The translations under genes and the position numbers were made by a program. Positions 31,801 through 44,200 of a stretch of DNA of 64,000 bases are shown piece after piece. This stretch comes from Haemonchus contortus (Eukaryota > Nematoda > Chromadorea > Rhabditida > Trichostrongylidae): NCBI GenBank assembly GCA_000469685.2, contig LS997564.1:2260940-2324939 (forward strand). Reading direction: 5' to 3'. Each line of letters begins with the position of its first letter. The stretch's first letter is position 1. The notes under the pieces were generated by a model. The model searched no databases. It had not been told where the DNA came from and worked only from the letters and a program-made list of their open reading frames with translations.

Positions 31801-34800
31801 CAAAATTCGGTCCCCCATAACTTTTTAAGGAGAACCATTTTGCAGTTTTAATTTCCATTTTCGTAAACAGCATTCAGAACTCTATCGATTTACAGTAGCG
31901 CTCAAAAGTCTTCGGTGAAATGCTTCTCCAGTCATACTTTTCAGTCGTAACTCCTTTCTTACTGGATCTAATCTTGCGAAATTTCTATATTTGGAGCGTG
32001 GGTGTATTATGAATATTTACCACTATTAACCTGCAATATATTCATGTTCCAGATATTCCAAAGAGCATGAATTCGAAATTGACTGAAAATACAGATGATG
32101 TTCCTTCTAGAATCTCTTTTCTTTTTGTCATGTCAAAAGTGTACGAGCGTTAACGCCGATCACAATAGATGAGAAAAACGCACATAAGGTGCGAATAAGT
32201 GCAGACGTCAACAACTTTACTCCACGCAAAATCTGCTACCGCAACAAACCCCTTGCTCTATCTGTGGATATTGCAGCTGTCCAGTCAAATAGTGTTGTGT
32301 TGGGTGAAATATGCTCTAGTTAAACATATCCAAATTTCGCGCGATTTGGTCTACTAAGAAAAAAGTTATGAACGAAAAAGCGTCGAAGCATTTTACCGAA
32401 GACTTTTGAGCGCTACTGTATCTGGGTCTGAATACAAAGTTCCAAGATAAGTAGACTACCCCTCCCTGGTAGAGATAAAAGATTGTTGACCTGGACGATT
32501 ATCAATTCTGGGCTTAATGCCCGAATCATGTTTGTGTGGTAGAGCCCCCTTGCCACTACTCCGTCACAAATGTGGTATTAAACCACAATTGTTAGACGAA
32601 TTCGACTAATACCATCTCGAAAGCTTGTCCTTGTTGCTCCAGATGGCTATGGAATAATACTTTCTACAAAACTGGAGGGCCAATTTTCATCTACACCGGA
32701 AATGAAGGCGACATCGAATGCTTCACATCGGCAACAGTTAGTTCACGTATATTCCAATGAACAGCTAGATACCTACCCGAGTCTATCATTTAGGGAATGA
32801 TGTGGGATCTGGCACCCAGGTACAATGCAGCCATCATATTTGCTGAACATCGATTCTACGGTGAAAGTCAGCCATTCGGCAACCAGTCTTATGCGGTTGG
32901 TTCTCTCCTGCTTTACGGGACCCATATTAGCTCTCATTTTTCCACATTCTTTTTTTTTCATTTTAGACCATCGAGAACATGGGCTATTTGACATCGGAAC
33001 AGGCACTCGCTGACTATGCTGCCCTTATCTATGAACTGAAGGTGAAGTTTGAACCAAATGCAATCGGAGTTTCCATCTAGCGAGAGTGATCAGCTCATAG
33101 GGAATATACCAGAGTTCCTAGAAACCTTTACCCCTAACTTGCATCTTCTTACAGACTCCAAACAACTCGTTGGAAATTTATTACCCTAAGGAGACACCGG
33201 TAATAGCCGTTGGTGGATCCTACGGAGGAATCAATGGTTCCGAATGAAATATCCACATTTGATTACGGGGTAAAATTCCTAGTCAATCTCTTTTCACAGA
33301 GTGATATTACTATTTTGTAGGGCTTGGGCAGGTGGTGCTCCTTTAATTTATTTCAAAGGAGGTGGTGTTGATCAAGGGGCTTTCGATTCGATTACCACTA
33401 GAACGTACGTGGATGCCGGCTGCAATCGGTTCATCGTCGCCAACAGTTGGAACGCCATATTGAACCTTTCCTCTACGGGTGAGTGGGAAACCGTCTTAGT
33501 TTTTTAATAAATTTCTGTAAAACTCCCAGCAATAAAATTCATTCATTGAAATCTTATTTTGCCTTATACACTCATGTCACACTTTTGTGCAAAGCTAGTA
33601 GGCAGAGCGAAAACACAGTTGTACGGTAATGGCTCACTAGGTTGTAACAGGCCTCGTATGTTTTCAGACGAAACGACCATTTAATTAATTAATTTAATTT
33701 CACCAATTTCATTAATTTTCATCACAGCTAGACTTTTCAAAAATCGGAAGCTACTCGTGGGTACCCAAACGCCTGGAACAATAAGTGAGCCTCAATTCTT
33801 TAGACCAATCATGGCATCGTTTGGATGTAACGCTTCACGAATAAACTTCAAAATTTTATCTTGCACTGAATAAACAGCTCGGATCGGATTAGGGAAGGAG
33901 TGCAGTTGTAGGTGCCGTATACGTGCATCGAAGTACATATTTCACCCTTTCATGCAATCTAACCCATACTCGTAGATCCTTCAATACTTGCGGTGCTAGG
34001 TGGCGCCCGCTGATACGCTTCAAAGTATTGGCTGTTGATTTGGAAACTTCTGAACACTCTGCACAGAGTAAGAATGAGTTTTCGACTTCAAATAGGTGCA
34101 CTCAAATGTGGCAGTCGGCGTTGACCTCTTTATTCGCTACTCTTTCCGATTTCTACTTAACAAAGATTAAATATCTATGAAACCTCAATCAAGCCTTCCA
34201 CCTACTGGCTTTTACTATTCTCGGTGGATCTCTTTCCAGATGATGGTCGCAATTTCCTGAACACGCAATTCAAGATTGATCCAAGGTCTCGGATCAAGAC
34301 GAGGGACGATGGACGAAATCTCAATGACTACTTCCGGAAAGCAATCGAGTACATGGCTATTGTCAACTACCCGTACCCTACAGGATTCCTTAGGCGGCTT
34401 CCTGGATATCCAGTTCGAGTGAGGGAACACTCTTCCATCATTAAATTTTAGCAGCTCTGATACCACTATGTGCTGCGGCCACGCAGAGCACCAGAGCAGG
34501 ATTTTCCAATCCGGTGGAGTGACCATGTTAGAGCAGAACCGAGCGCTTTCAGGTTGCCTGTGGCTTCATGAATGACACGCGTACCTCTTTCACCGACAAA
34601 GAACTCGCGACAATGATGTATAATGGTGCAAATGTCTACTACAACACCTCTGGTAATCTCCAGTACCACTGCATTGACCCGAGTGCCTGCGGTGATCCTA
34701 GCACAGCCAATCTGGGAAGTTCCGCTCTCGGCTGGCTTTGGCAGGTAAGTAAGGTTCCTTCAAGTTTGTCTCAGTGGAGGTTTTCAGAACAACGCAACCC

Positions 34801-36812
34801 AACGTACAACAACGTATGTAAGAAAATTTGTATCCGTGTTGGGGATATCTTTTTTGCTCTCTCGGAAAAGGGATTACGGTAAAAATTCGAAGCCGCACTG
34901 AAAACTTGTCGTCTGTAGTCAGCCGCTGTAAGAATGCAGTCCCCATAGCCGGCCTACGATATTGACTGCCGTTCTTTCGAAAACTGTTATGGACTCTTTT
35001 AAGCAAAACTTCCAAGATATTCTGATTATGACTCTAAAAGACTCGTGAATTCCAGGGGTGCAGTGAAATCGTCATTGACTTGTGCGCTCGAGGAGGAGAA
35101 AACGACTTTTTCTGGGACGAATGTAATGGAAATTCCACAGCTCGTCTCATATCTATTTGCGCCTCACGGTTTCAGAAGTAATTCTTAAATCTTTTCTAAG
35201 CAGAAGTCCAGCTAAAAAGCCCTCAGGAAGCCAAGAGTTCACTTAGGTGCTGTGAATCGACTCAGAGCAATGGCAGCGAATTTCCAGTAGCTTCTTCTTT
35301 CCATATGATTGATTGATTAAACTGAAAATAACAACAAATAAATATAACAGCAGCACCAGTACGCAACCAATTTACTCCATCACCTACCGTACCTTTGCAA
35401 CGGTTTAACCTATTCGGCAGCCGGTTGCAGTAGTATTCGGTTATCAATGCTCTGAGAGCCTAAGAGTCGATTCTTCGTAGGTGAATGCGCAATAATCACT
35501 GATTTCACCAAATATCCCTATCATTTCGGTCACTGAATTCAAAATTCAGGCCTATTACATGAGTTTCAGTTTCAACTGGACACCAGCAGTATGGAACGTC
35601 GATGCAGTTCCTAATCTATACGGTCTGACTATGGCCCATGCTTCAAACATCATTCTCACGTGAGCTTACAGTAGTAGGGAGTTTTAGACTTTAGTCCTTC
35701 CTAAGGAATCGAAGCGTTCAGGACAAAATAACTGATTCAGGCAAGGTCCTCTTGACCCATGGTCAGCAGGTGGTTACAAGCCTTCTTCAGATGGTAAGGA
35801 GCAAGATCATGGAATTTACATAATGGAAATACCTGGTACAGCTCATCATCTCGATTTTCGTACTCCAAATACCTGCGACCCGAACACAGTGATTAACGCT
35901 CGATTCCAGGTAAGCCTACGTTGTTTGGATTCACCGTGCTTTCATGACTAGCTCAGCTTCACGTCTCTTTCTCCCGCCCCTACTTAACAGGACCATCCGC
36001 AACAACCATCACGAGCCTATCCCAACTATCTTTCCCTGAAATGCTAGGGTCTATGCTATAACCATACAAAAAAGACTTTTCGTGAATAAAAGAGCCTCTT
36101 AGAATCTTTCACTCCCTTGTGTTTTAGAAAACCCCAGCTTCGATTCCTAGCGCACTATGCGTGACTAAAAAACTTTTAAATGGCACTAGGCCGTCACTAA
36201 AGGGCACTTCAGTGTTATTCGATACTGGGCCTACAAACAGAGTACTCGCCCTTTCAACTCCCACGAACACAGCGAACATGACTGTGTGAATAACCTTTCT
36301 TCCCATTCAATCCCTTGACTTTCAGTTAAGCTGAACAGCTGGATCCGTTCTAAGCAAGCCGGCATATCCAGCGTGAGATTAGGTCTGCAGAGGAAAGTCT
36401 CTGTCATTGCCAATCAGTAGTACGGATTTTGAGAAGGATGCCTAGGACGTAAGGGAGCCACAAGTAGCAAAACTAGGTTGTAAAAGACAAATCAGGAGTG
36501 GTAGATCTAGGCACCCGTCTTGAAGCGGTGAAGTTCTATCGCTGACAGTCCCACCCTCAAATGGACGAGTCACATGTTCATCATGGCACCGAACATTTCT
36601 CATTTCAGATCGTTGGAATATTGGATTGCTGGATCAATGGATGTGCTAGTCCACCAAGGCTCACTCCCCTACCAGCGTTTGTAGACTCCAACCTTGAGAA
36701 CTGCGCTTACATCAATCATGGTTATCCATGGGGTCAAGCCGTAAGCAGCAGCTTGACCCCAACTACTGGATTTGCTATGCTCGTGCTTCTTTTGCAAAGT
36801 TTCTTCTTCTAA
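28808..36812 (+). CDS. S28 serine carboxypeptidase-like gene, copy B (7-base deletion in exon 5)
   Basis: Paralogue of copy A with the same 12-exon structure: 28808-29010, 32643-32736, 32794-32895, 32967-33041, 33155-33269, 33321-33478, 34240-34418, 34553-34744, 35056-35177, 35550-35659, 35741-35909, 36609-36812. Signal peptide (LSICLFLIFVSA), [28 protein letters not shown] nucleophile motif, LDPWSAGG (Asp), GTAHHLDFR (His) and hydrophobic tail LVLLLQSFFF are visible. Exons 7, 10 and 11, broken or shifted in A, keep frame here. Exon 5, however, is 7 bases shorter than in A, directly after GGSYGG (~33231), giving an early TGA. The exon 9 to 10 junction changes phase 2 to 0, so a small exon is probably missing from my model. 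Intron 1 is 3.6 kb because of an LTR-like insertion and a foldback element. Full length would be near 575 residues. Confidence 0.85.
29087..29997 (+). mobile_element. Solo-LTR-like insertion in S28-B intron 1
   Basis: 911 bp beginning TGTCGCGCCG and ending GGCACGACA, flanked by 5-bp direct repeats CTTAC (29082-29086 and 29998-30002). Copy A has the empty site with a single CTTAC. TG...CA ends with a 5-bp target duplication are diagnostic of an LTR. An AATAAA occurs inside (near 29.48 kb). TACG is strongly over-represented (about 16 times), and the ends resemble the sequence at 62014-62813. Orientation is assigned from that match. Confidence 0.75.
31190..31212 (+). repeat. (AAAT)n microsatellite
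   Basis: Five to six AAAT units follow TGTATGGCACACCCTTGGGT, looking like the tail of a short retroposon in S28-B intron 1. Confidence 0.7.
31260..31440 (-). repeat. Old SINE family 1 remnant in S28-B intron 1
   Basis: Homologous to the remnant at 19.55-19.76 kb in copy A (TCATTCAAAATCGTGGTGG, GTGACCCATAGAATGA). Confidence 0.5.
31680..31752 (-). other. tRNA-like sequence in the foldback loop
   Basis: The minus strand reads CCTAATGGTAGTGGTCTCGC (A-box-like) and, about 35 bases on, GAGGGTTCCCTCCC (B-box-like). The flanks do not form a normal acceptor stem, so it is more likely a captured tRNA relic or SINE head than a working tRNA gene. Confidence 0.4.
31893..32418. mobile_element. Tc1/mariner-type MITE nested in the foldback arm
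   Basis: 526 bp with terminal inverted repeats starting CAGTAGCGCTCAAAAGTCTT; the first 34 bases match with one difference and weaker inverted similarity runs on for about 100 bp. Flanked by TA (31891-31892 and 32419-32420); removing the element and one TA restores the foldback arm. No transposase frame, so non-autonomous. Confidence 0.88.
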
Positions 36813-37169
36813 ATTTTGATTGATTTGTTTATTTATTTGTTTCTTTTTTGGGTTGAAATTGCTATCATAAAGTGCAGATATCTATGTAGATTCAAAGCAT
36901 CTCACAATGAGATTAGAGCGAAAATTGGCGCCCGGTATCAACTGTTTATTTACTAACTTATTTATTCATCCATCGGGCGCGTCCAAAAGGTGCTCTGTAG
37001 AACAGGAAAATAAATCAATGAAAAAACAAAAATTCAAATGCTGAAAGGTAATAAAAAAACGTTGAAAGTAAACAAAAAACCTAAACATAGAAAGCACACG
37101 GACGCCTGCCTATGAAGATAAAATTTTCAACTCTCAAAAGCATTTACACTTCGGAGGATGAGAGATATA

Positions 37170-37320
37170 ACCTGTTTAGGTGGATCAACTGCGTTTTCAG
37201 GATGTGCGCTCCATTCAGAATAATAGAAGGCTTTGAATGCAGTATGTGACCTGTGCGATGATTTGGAGCGGTCAGCCGATGTATGTAGAAGTCCGGTTTC
37301 TAACCTCCCAACAATTAACC
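37170..37320 (-). repeat. SINE family 1 remnant downstream of S28-B
   Basis: Matches 24.85-24.96 kb after copy A (GGATCAACTGCGTTTTCAGG, GCGGTCAGCCGATGTATG). It marks the right end of the duplicated unit. Confidence 0.5.
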
Positions 37321-37885
37321 TTCCCCAGGAGAAAAATGGGAAGGCTTTGTTGGCCTTGCGACTATCAGCCCAGCTCCGACTCGATCCTCGGTTTGAGCAT
37401 CAGTCTATTAATTTTTGGACGCTCCCACGTATTTGACTTTTATTAGAATTGTAGTGGAGTATGGAGTATTTGGCATTTACTCAGTCGATGTCAGGTTAGT
37501 GTGCCATCCTCCCAGACAAGTCTGCAGCAGTCTGTCTCTCTGAACGAAATGAATACCCATTAACCGACCCTACAGAGATGAAAGGCCTGTCGTACTTCAC
37601 CCATATAGTGGTGACGTGACACATGGGCTTATCACCTCCACAAATCTTGTGGGAATCACAAAGTGTGAACAAAGAAAGCAAGGGAAAAGCGATGACTATT
37701 TGGTCGAGACAACGAGCTTTGCTGTCCTGTTTCTATTCTAACCCGGGACTAATGTACTGCCGTGAGCTTCACTGTTCCCTATCCTTCTCTCTGCCTCACC
37801 TGACACTTTTAATTACAGTAATTGTGGTATACAATAATTGTTGACGTGCTGTTGTTGTTAGAATGGCTGCCTGAGTCCATCAATA

Positions 37886-38182
37886 AAGTTAAATAAAGTT
37901 TTTGGCGTTAATCAATCCCGTCTGAGGGATGCGCCCCCGCACTCGACTTCCATTCAGAATCGTAGTGGCGTAATGAGTGCGTATGTGGCCTATACAATGA
38001 CTTGCGGTGGCCAGCCGATGTACAAGTCAGTGCTTTTATCCTCCCAGACGAGTCTGGTACCAATTCACCGACCCCGGAGGGATGGAAGGCTTGGTTGGCC
38101 TAGGCGGGCATCGGTCCGGGATTCGAACCCCTGACCGTGCGTGTGATATAGTGCGCCACTTGCCACTACACCACCTCCGCCC
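37886..38182 (-). repeat. tRNA-derived SINE family 1, best copy, with target duplication
   Basis: The head on the minus strand is GGGCGGAGGTGGTGTAGTGG, with a B box GGGGTTCGAATCCCGG; the body contains CGATGTACAAGTCAGTGC-type sequence, and the tail is AT-rich (AAGTTAAATAAAG on the plus strand). Perfect 13-bp duplications GAGTCCATCAATA flank it at 37873-37885 and 38183-38195, so it is a real retroposition event, relatively young. Confidence 0.85.
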
Positions 38183-38195
38183 GAGTCCATCAATA

Positions 38196-39480
38196 GGTAA
38201 AAAAATCTAAAACTCTAAACTCCAAACGCCAACATTTGAGTCAGATCGTACTACTGGGGAGTATGTCAGGTAGTTTTAGTGTAGGGAGTTTTAGGAGTGG
38301 CTCGGCATGTTGATTCATCCGTTGTGGCATTCATTAGCCTTCCGAATATAATAATTCCTTTTGTATTCTGTTTGTGTCGAACGACGTTATACGTGCATTG
38401 TCTGACTCTTGTTTACCATTGCCGCACTAACGCTCACATCTAGTATAATGAGTCGGTATGGGAAGATAATGGAGGCTGCGTGTGATCATCGTCAACAGAG
38501 CATCAGGTGGGGTCAATGAGCTTTTATAACAACAGGTGGTATTTTGGAAACAAAGTTTAGTCGGGATCTAATTCAGGTTTTGCGGTTTTGCCAACAGTGA
38601 GTGAGGGTGTCCGGGGTTGTCGTCCTAAAGGCTTGCACTCCTGAAAGATTCCCTAAGTTGTATATTCACTCTCATACCGAGGCCCACCTCGACTCGCTGA
38701 TTATAAGTTTGCTTTATTAGAGTTTATTCAAGCAAAGGCGGAACAAGGACAGATGACGCCGTTGCCTCTACAGTATCCGGGGGTTCAAATCCATTATGCT
38801 AAAGCTGCTACTGCTGAAGCTGTCTGAGGCTATAATATTACTAAAGACGTGCCTTATTTTCGACAGTTCCATCGGGTTAAAATACTACATCTGTGCTGGA
38901 CCGCGAGGTATTGTACATACCAAAATAGCATGACGGCCTAAAAGTAGCTCAGATAAAAGTAGAATGCATGGCGCATGCCGATGGCAAACTATTCAAGACA
39001 CATATTTCCTGATAATAATAGCATTTTAATTGCTATTACATCCATGCAGTTGTGACTCCTGTGACTCAGGAAATGTACTTTGGATGGTTACGAAATCGCG
39101 GAACTTTTTCTCGGATTTGGCCCCTTTTCTCGTTTAGCCCTTGTCTACTTTAAGATCTTTTTTTTTCTTTTTGGCGCCCTATTCACGTCAATAGAACATC
39201 TAGAGTGTACAGTAAATAAATTCGGGAACTATGGTTGAGTGCAGAGGAACTCTGGCTCCCCCGACTTAAAGAACTTCGTTGCTGGCCGAACCTGAACCCG
39301 CTCATAGGTGTCATTGTACATAGTAATTATGTATTTTAGTAGCCTAAAACGAAGAAAAAGGCAGATTTTTCTGATAATAAGCCTGAGTAACAAAAGAAAC
39401 CTCCACAGTGAAATAATTGCTCCCTAACGAAGGGGGTGGCAGTAGTGTGTTAAAATAAGGCTCAAAATTGGCTGCCTCCA
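38196..39480. other. Intergenic, nothing recognised
   Basis: No supported exon or repeat boundary seen on either strand. Confidence 0.4.
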
Positions 39481-39776
39481 CTAATCAGCCCGTGAAAGTC
39501 TCTCAGGTAGGGTTTTTCGAGGGCCCTCTTCCCTCCGCTGGTCTGTATTTGTCTCCTTTCGGAATTCAGAAATAGTACTGCCAAACCGAATCACCTCAGT
39601 CGTCGTTACTGCGCCATCAACGGTGACACATAAAGGGTTTAATGACCCTAACGTGGTTTGCACAGCAATTTTTCTGCGGGATACACCTGTTTCCCGGGAT
39701 ACGATGTCCTCCGCTAATGGGTGTAAGATCGAATCAGGTCTCGTTCCCCTTTTGGTTTTTTTAGGAAACGCCGTCT
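39481..39776 (-). CDS. Candidate terminal exon, unidentified
   Basis: After an acceptor TTTCTTCCCAG the minus strand is open for 98 codons to a TAG at 39481. It is rich in charged residues, with segments ILHPLAEDIVSRETGVSRRK and TEVIRFGSTISEFRKET. The composition looks coding and the acceptor is good, but no family is recognised. A possible upstream exon is at 40971-41200, though its phase does not match directly. Confidence 0.33.
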
Positions 39777-40970
39777 CTGGGAAGAAAGTGCAAGGTTGAC
39801 TGAGCACACACACAAACATCGCGTCCGTAGGTGTGCACGCACACGAAGCGAGGAGAAAAAAACTCCCATCAAAGCCGTGCACAACCCATCTTCAGCGTTC
39901 ACACGTCGCCCATTCCTTTTAGATGTATACCAGAGCCCGATAGGATGTGAACATGCTGGGGTTATTATGGTAATTAAGGGCGGGACCTCTGAATCTAGCG
40001 AACAGACAGGTGGGGGCTTGCCATCGAAGGTCACACACCGGCTGTTCCATATGATTACCTCTTTTTAGCCACGCTCACGCCTTTCCATTCCATGCTCTTC
40101 ACCCTCAAACAGGGTTTCTTCTCGTTTTTCTAATGCTCAGGGGAATCGCACGGGCAATGATTCTTCCGTCAGATTGGGAATCAGGCTTCAAGAGGTCGTG
40201 GTCTGTTTTGTCTTTTTTCCTCGAATGGCCTCTCCATTCCAACCTCGATGACCTCTATTTTTGCTCTTAGAAGTCTTCCAATCTTTTGTTCTCGCATAAT
40301 GTAATTTTCTTCCTATTCTTGTCCTCGACTTCTTACGGTTTTTCCCATTTTTTTAATTTCACATCTGATAACAGTGAATCTGCTCGTGTAATATTTATTG
40401 AATGATGATACATAGCACTCATTTAATACTTCAAATCAATTCGTATTGACCAAGACGTAAGCTCTTCCCCAAATACGGTTAGTCAAGGATGCTCATCTAC
40501 ATTTAATCATTTAAATCTGTGAAATATACACCTACCTGGCATCAAGAGCATTTCTCACATAATACCTAACATTGGCTCACGAATCGGATGAATTGGATAT
40601 TGTACTGCAATCGGATACGCCATGCGTTCGAATTCTATTCACAATGAAAGAGACATAGTTATTACGAAGCCATTATATACAATAAATTTTCAACCAATTA
40701 TTCTAACGATACCTACCTTTATATTTCGACTTCATGACATAATTTTATTGATTGGTCCCAAATCTTTAATGGCCTACACAAGACTGGAAGACTAAGAGGG
40801 AGAGTGGCTTCCGTCAGAGAACTAGTGAGAGACGGGGACCTACCAATTACTTCGTTTTGTAGTCAATATCTGCTGAAGATTGGGAATCATATGTCTAAGA
40901 GCACCGATTTGATTTGTTCTAAAGCATTATAAAACGGAAAAGGAACCAATAGCCACGCCTCAACTCTGAC
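39777..40970. other. Possible intron or intergenic
   Basis: If the flanking minus-strand segments belong to one gene this is intronic. Nothing else is recognised. Confidence 0.3.
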
Positions 40971-41200
40971 CTTCGTGCGTGCTAGAGTAGAGTTATTCAT
41001 GAATAATTCATTAGGAGACACAGGCTGATCTTTGGTTGACGATTTCACCACCCGAATAGACCTCTCAATTAACCTGCTGTAGGTGGAAATAGGGCTCGGT
41101 GTGCTTGATAAGGATCTGGAGCTGGTGGTCGCCAAGGCTGCTACCTCTATATCCTCTTCAGAGTTGGACTCGTGGCGTGGCAGCCTTGGGCAGGTGGTCC
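40971..41200 (-). CDS. Candidate internal exon, unidentified
   Basis: The minus frame is open through RLPRHESNSEEDIEVAALA, then a Ser/Thr/Pro-rich stretch, then LIERSIRVVKSSTKDQPV. A donor AAG|GTCAGA follows at 40970. The acidic and serine-rich composition suggests a disordered region. The acceptor side is unclear. Confidence 0.3.
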
Positions 41201-44200
41201 ATCAGCATTTCTGGAACATTTGAATCTGATTCTTCTCCTAAACCAATCGAACGTATGGTTTAAGATAGGTACTCATAGACGGCGATAGACGATGCCACGG
41301 CTTGCAAAAGGATTTGTGCCGATGAGTCCTCTTTTGGAGTGCATGGCGTGCCCTTGTCCGCCGACCAACGCACTCCATTTGTGCAAACACCCTTATTTGT
41401 GTTCATACTCAATAACCCTCATCGTATTTCGAACGTCACCACGTCGACAAACAACATCGACATTATGTTGGCCCTTGCTATATGTCCCCAGATCATTTCT
41501 AAAAACTTGGCCTCTCTTCTGGGAAACCTCGACAAATGTAGACAAGCCACAATACATATCTGTGAATTAGGGTCAACGTTGTTACATTGGTCGTTATGGT
41601 AGTAGGCCTAGGATAATGAGGAGGTCGTACGTCCTTTTTACTCCCTTACGCGATCATTACATTAGAACTTCTTATTCCTTGCCTTCGCTCAAGGTTATGT
41701 CAACTTTTAAAAGTCTCATTTCCCAAAAAACTCCGACCTTGGCATAGCCGATTGTGCCAATCATATGCCATTATGATAGCATCCCTTCTTTCTGCGCGAA
41801 TCCGATTGTGAGATCGACTTCAGGAGGACTTTATGGTATTGCCCATCACATGGGTTGGAAGGCAGGATAGTAGATGTTTGTAGAATTTGCAAAGTCTAAA
41901 ATATAGCAACATCTACCCATTCTCGGCCCGAAATTTCCATCGAAATGGGAGAAGCATAAATTCATTTTTCAGAAGGGTATCCTCCATTTCCGTTTACCGA
42001 TCCACTAACCCCTACTTATACAACATCCTAGAGTATTAGGCTCTCATGGCGGCGAACAAATCTCAACCTTGTATACAGTTAGTGTTGCTAACATTCTTGG
42101 GGTTTTACTTATTTGCTTGTTTACTTCTTCACTTGTTTGTTTCTTCGCTTGGCCCCTATCCGAACGTCAGGTAGTTTAGTTCAACAACGGTGGTCATTCT
42201 AGTTACCCGTTTCCCGTTTTAATGCCAATTGAATCCAAACATTTCTATTTTAATTTGGTTGAAAACAACAACAATGCTCAATCAGTCAGAAGCCCTCCCA
42301 GCTTCTAGTATTGGACCCTAGCCACCTTTTGCTTACCGCGAACGTCCTAATATCCATTTGTTCCGAAAATGCTTGTTTTTCTGAGGAAGATGAACTGGTT
42401 AGACACTATACAGGCTTTGGACATGACAGATGTTCACTATTTACCAGTTCTTAGCAGCGCTTGTGAAAATTGCTCTGTTGAGCTGGTTTGGAATGGCAAT
42501 CATAGGCTCAGTTGTCTCTAGCACGGACAACACGATCTTCTGAAAGGTCTTGTCATTACCTGAACTTAGTTTGCTGAGCAGTTAGTTGGTCAGGAAAGAA
42601 GGCAGAATATTCGCATGAATACCGAGTGACACCAACAGATTGTCGCATAAAATGGGGACCTAATAAAATGTGCAAAAATACGAAAGATTCATATGCAAGG
42701 CGTATTCCGAATCGATTGACCAATCCAAATTCCTTTTTTACAGTGGTCTGAAAAGAAGCTCTAGAAACCTAAGAGTATACACGGAAACAAACGAAAGGCC
42801 AAGCACTCACTTTTGTACTCACTAAAGAATTGAACACTACTCGCCAGCCTTCGGCACCCGGTTGGAATCCCCAATTTTGATATCAAGGGCCAGGGCTACG
42901 TGTCGAGCGCCATCCCCAGTGTTTGACCTTGCGTCGCGCGCACTTCCATTGTTTTGGTGCTCACCGATGAACAATGCAATCACAGTGGGGACAGTCATCG
43001 AAACAGAATCGCTCATCAAATTCCGAACGCCGAGCCGGCTGGTCTAATCAGCCCGAAAATCGCTAAGGGCCACTTGAACCATATGGAACCGGGAATGGCC
43101 GGTGAAGTTGGTCGGGCCAGGCCACACCATGTCATTCCGGCTCTAATAGGCAGTTCTAGATGAATAGCACTCATTAACAAGGGTATATTCAAGGTCATAA
43201 AACTGTGTTTACTATCGCCGGACATCATGGGGCCTTAAAAAGCCTGTTACAGCAGTCTGTCCAAGTGGCACGTGAAAGAAAACGGCAAAAACTGAAGGGT
43301 TTTCTTCCCCTAGTGGGTGTGGTGGCGATATGGCCGTTCGCTCGAATTCACATCGTGACTGGCAAGGCGACTTCACCGATGCGATGGCCGGACAGATAGC
43401 GACGGACAAGGACGTCCAGCAACTACCTGAGCGGGTATCGATCCCCTGTTCCCATACACCCAGCTGTATGCTGACTGTGGCTGTAGCTAGCTGGCTGCCA
43501 TCGGGACTCCCGCTGTGTTGCCGTGCCGAAAGCCAGGCATTCCCACACTTACCTCGTTTGCTACTCTTCATTATTTTGGCCCGTGCGGTAGTTTCCGAGG
43601 CCACGCAACCTCCTCAAGAACTGCAATTGCTGCGATTTTGATTTTTCTGCTGCTTTTAGTTTTTTTCCTGTTCATCTGTCATAGTGAGAGGCACAATTTC
43701 TTGAAGAAACGGTCTGGTTCCGCTCCTCGAATGACGTGGTTTAAGAACTTCTCTTATTTCAGGAGCGAACTGTTTGGCTCTTAGCTGATTATTCAGCCAA
43801 TTGATGGGTCCTTCCCTTTTTTCTTCCCTTTCATCTTTCTTGTTTTTTTTACGGGGCTATCTATACTTTGTGCGTAGAGGGCATAAAAGGAATAGTTCTA
43901 CTAGATTTAAAGCAAACCCACTTTGCTCGTGGCCATCGAATTCAAAGTTATACAAAGCTTGTGAGATACTGTATTCTTGAATAGCTCAAATTAGTTCCAC
44001 AACAACTGTTTACTTTGATGATTCATTTTTTTTTGCAAAATTGAATTTCGGCGAGTAAGACCGTTGTTTGTGGCCTGTGCAAGTTAGTCTTCTTTGTCTT
44101 TTCTCGTCATTCCTAATTTTTTCAGTTAATCCTCGCTACAGACATAACGATTACAGAGTTTTGGCCTGTTTTTGTAGTTTCGGCAAGTCAAATACGAGTA

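Larger units (their letters stand above)
31452..32468. mobile_element. Foldback element with ~155-bp inverted arms
   Basis: Left arm 31452-31606 and right arm 31785-31892 plus 32421-32468 are inverted copies with few mismatches, beginning CAGGGAGGGGTAGTCTACTT and ending with its complement. The right arm is split by the MITE at 31893-32418. The 178-bp loop holds a tRNA-like segment. The element is absent from the homologous intron of copy A. Confidence 0.8.
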
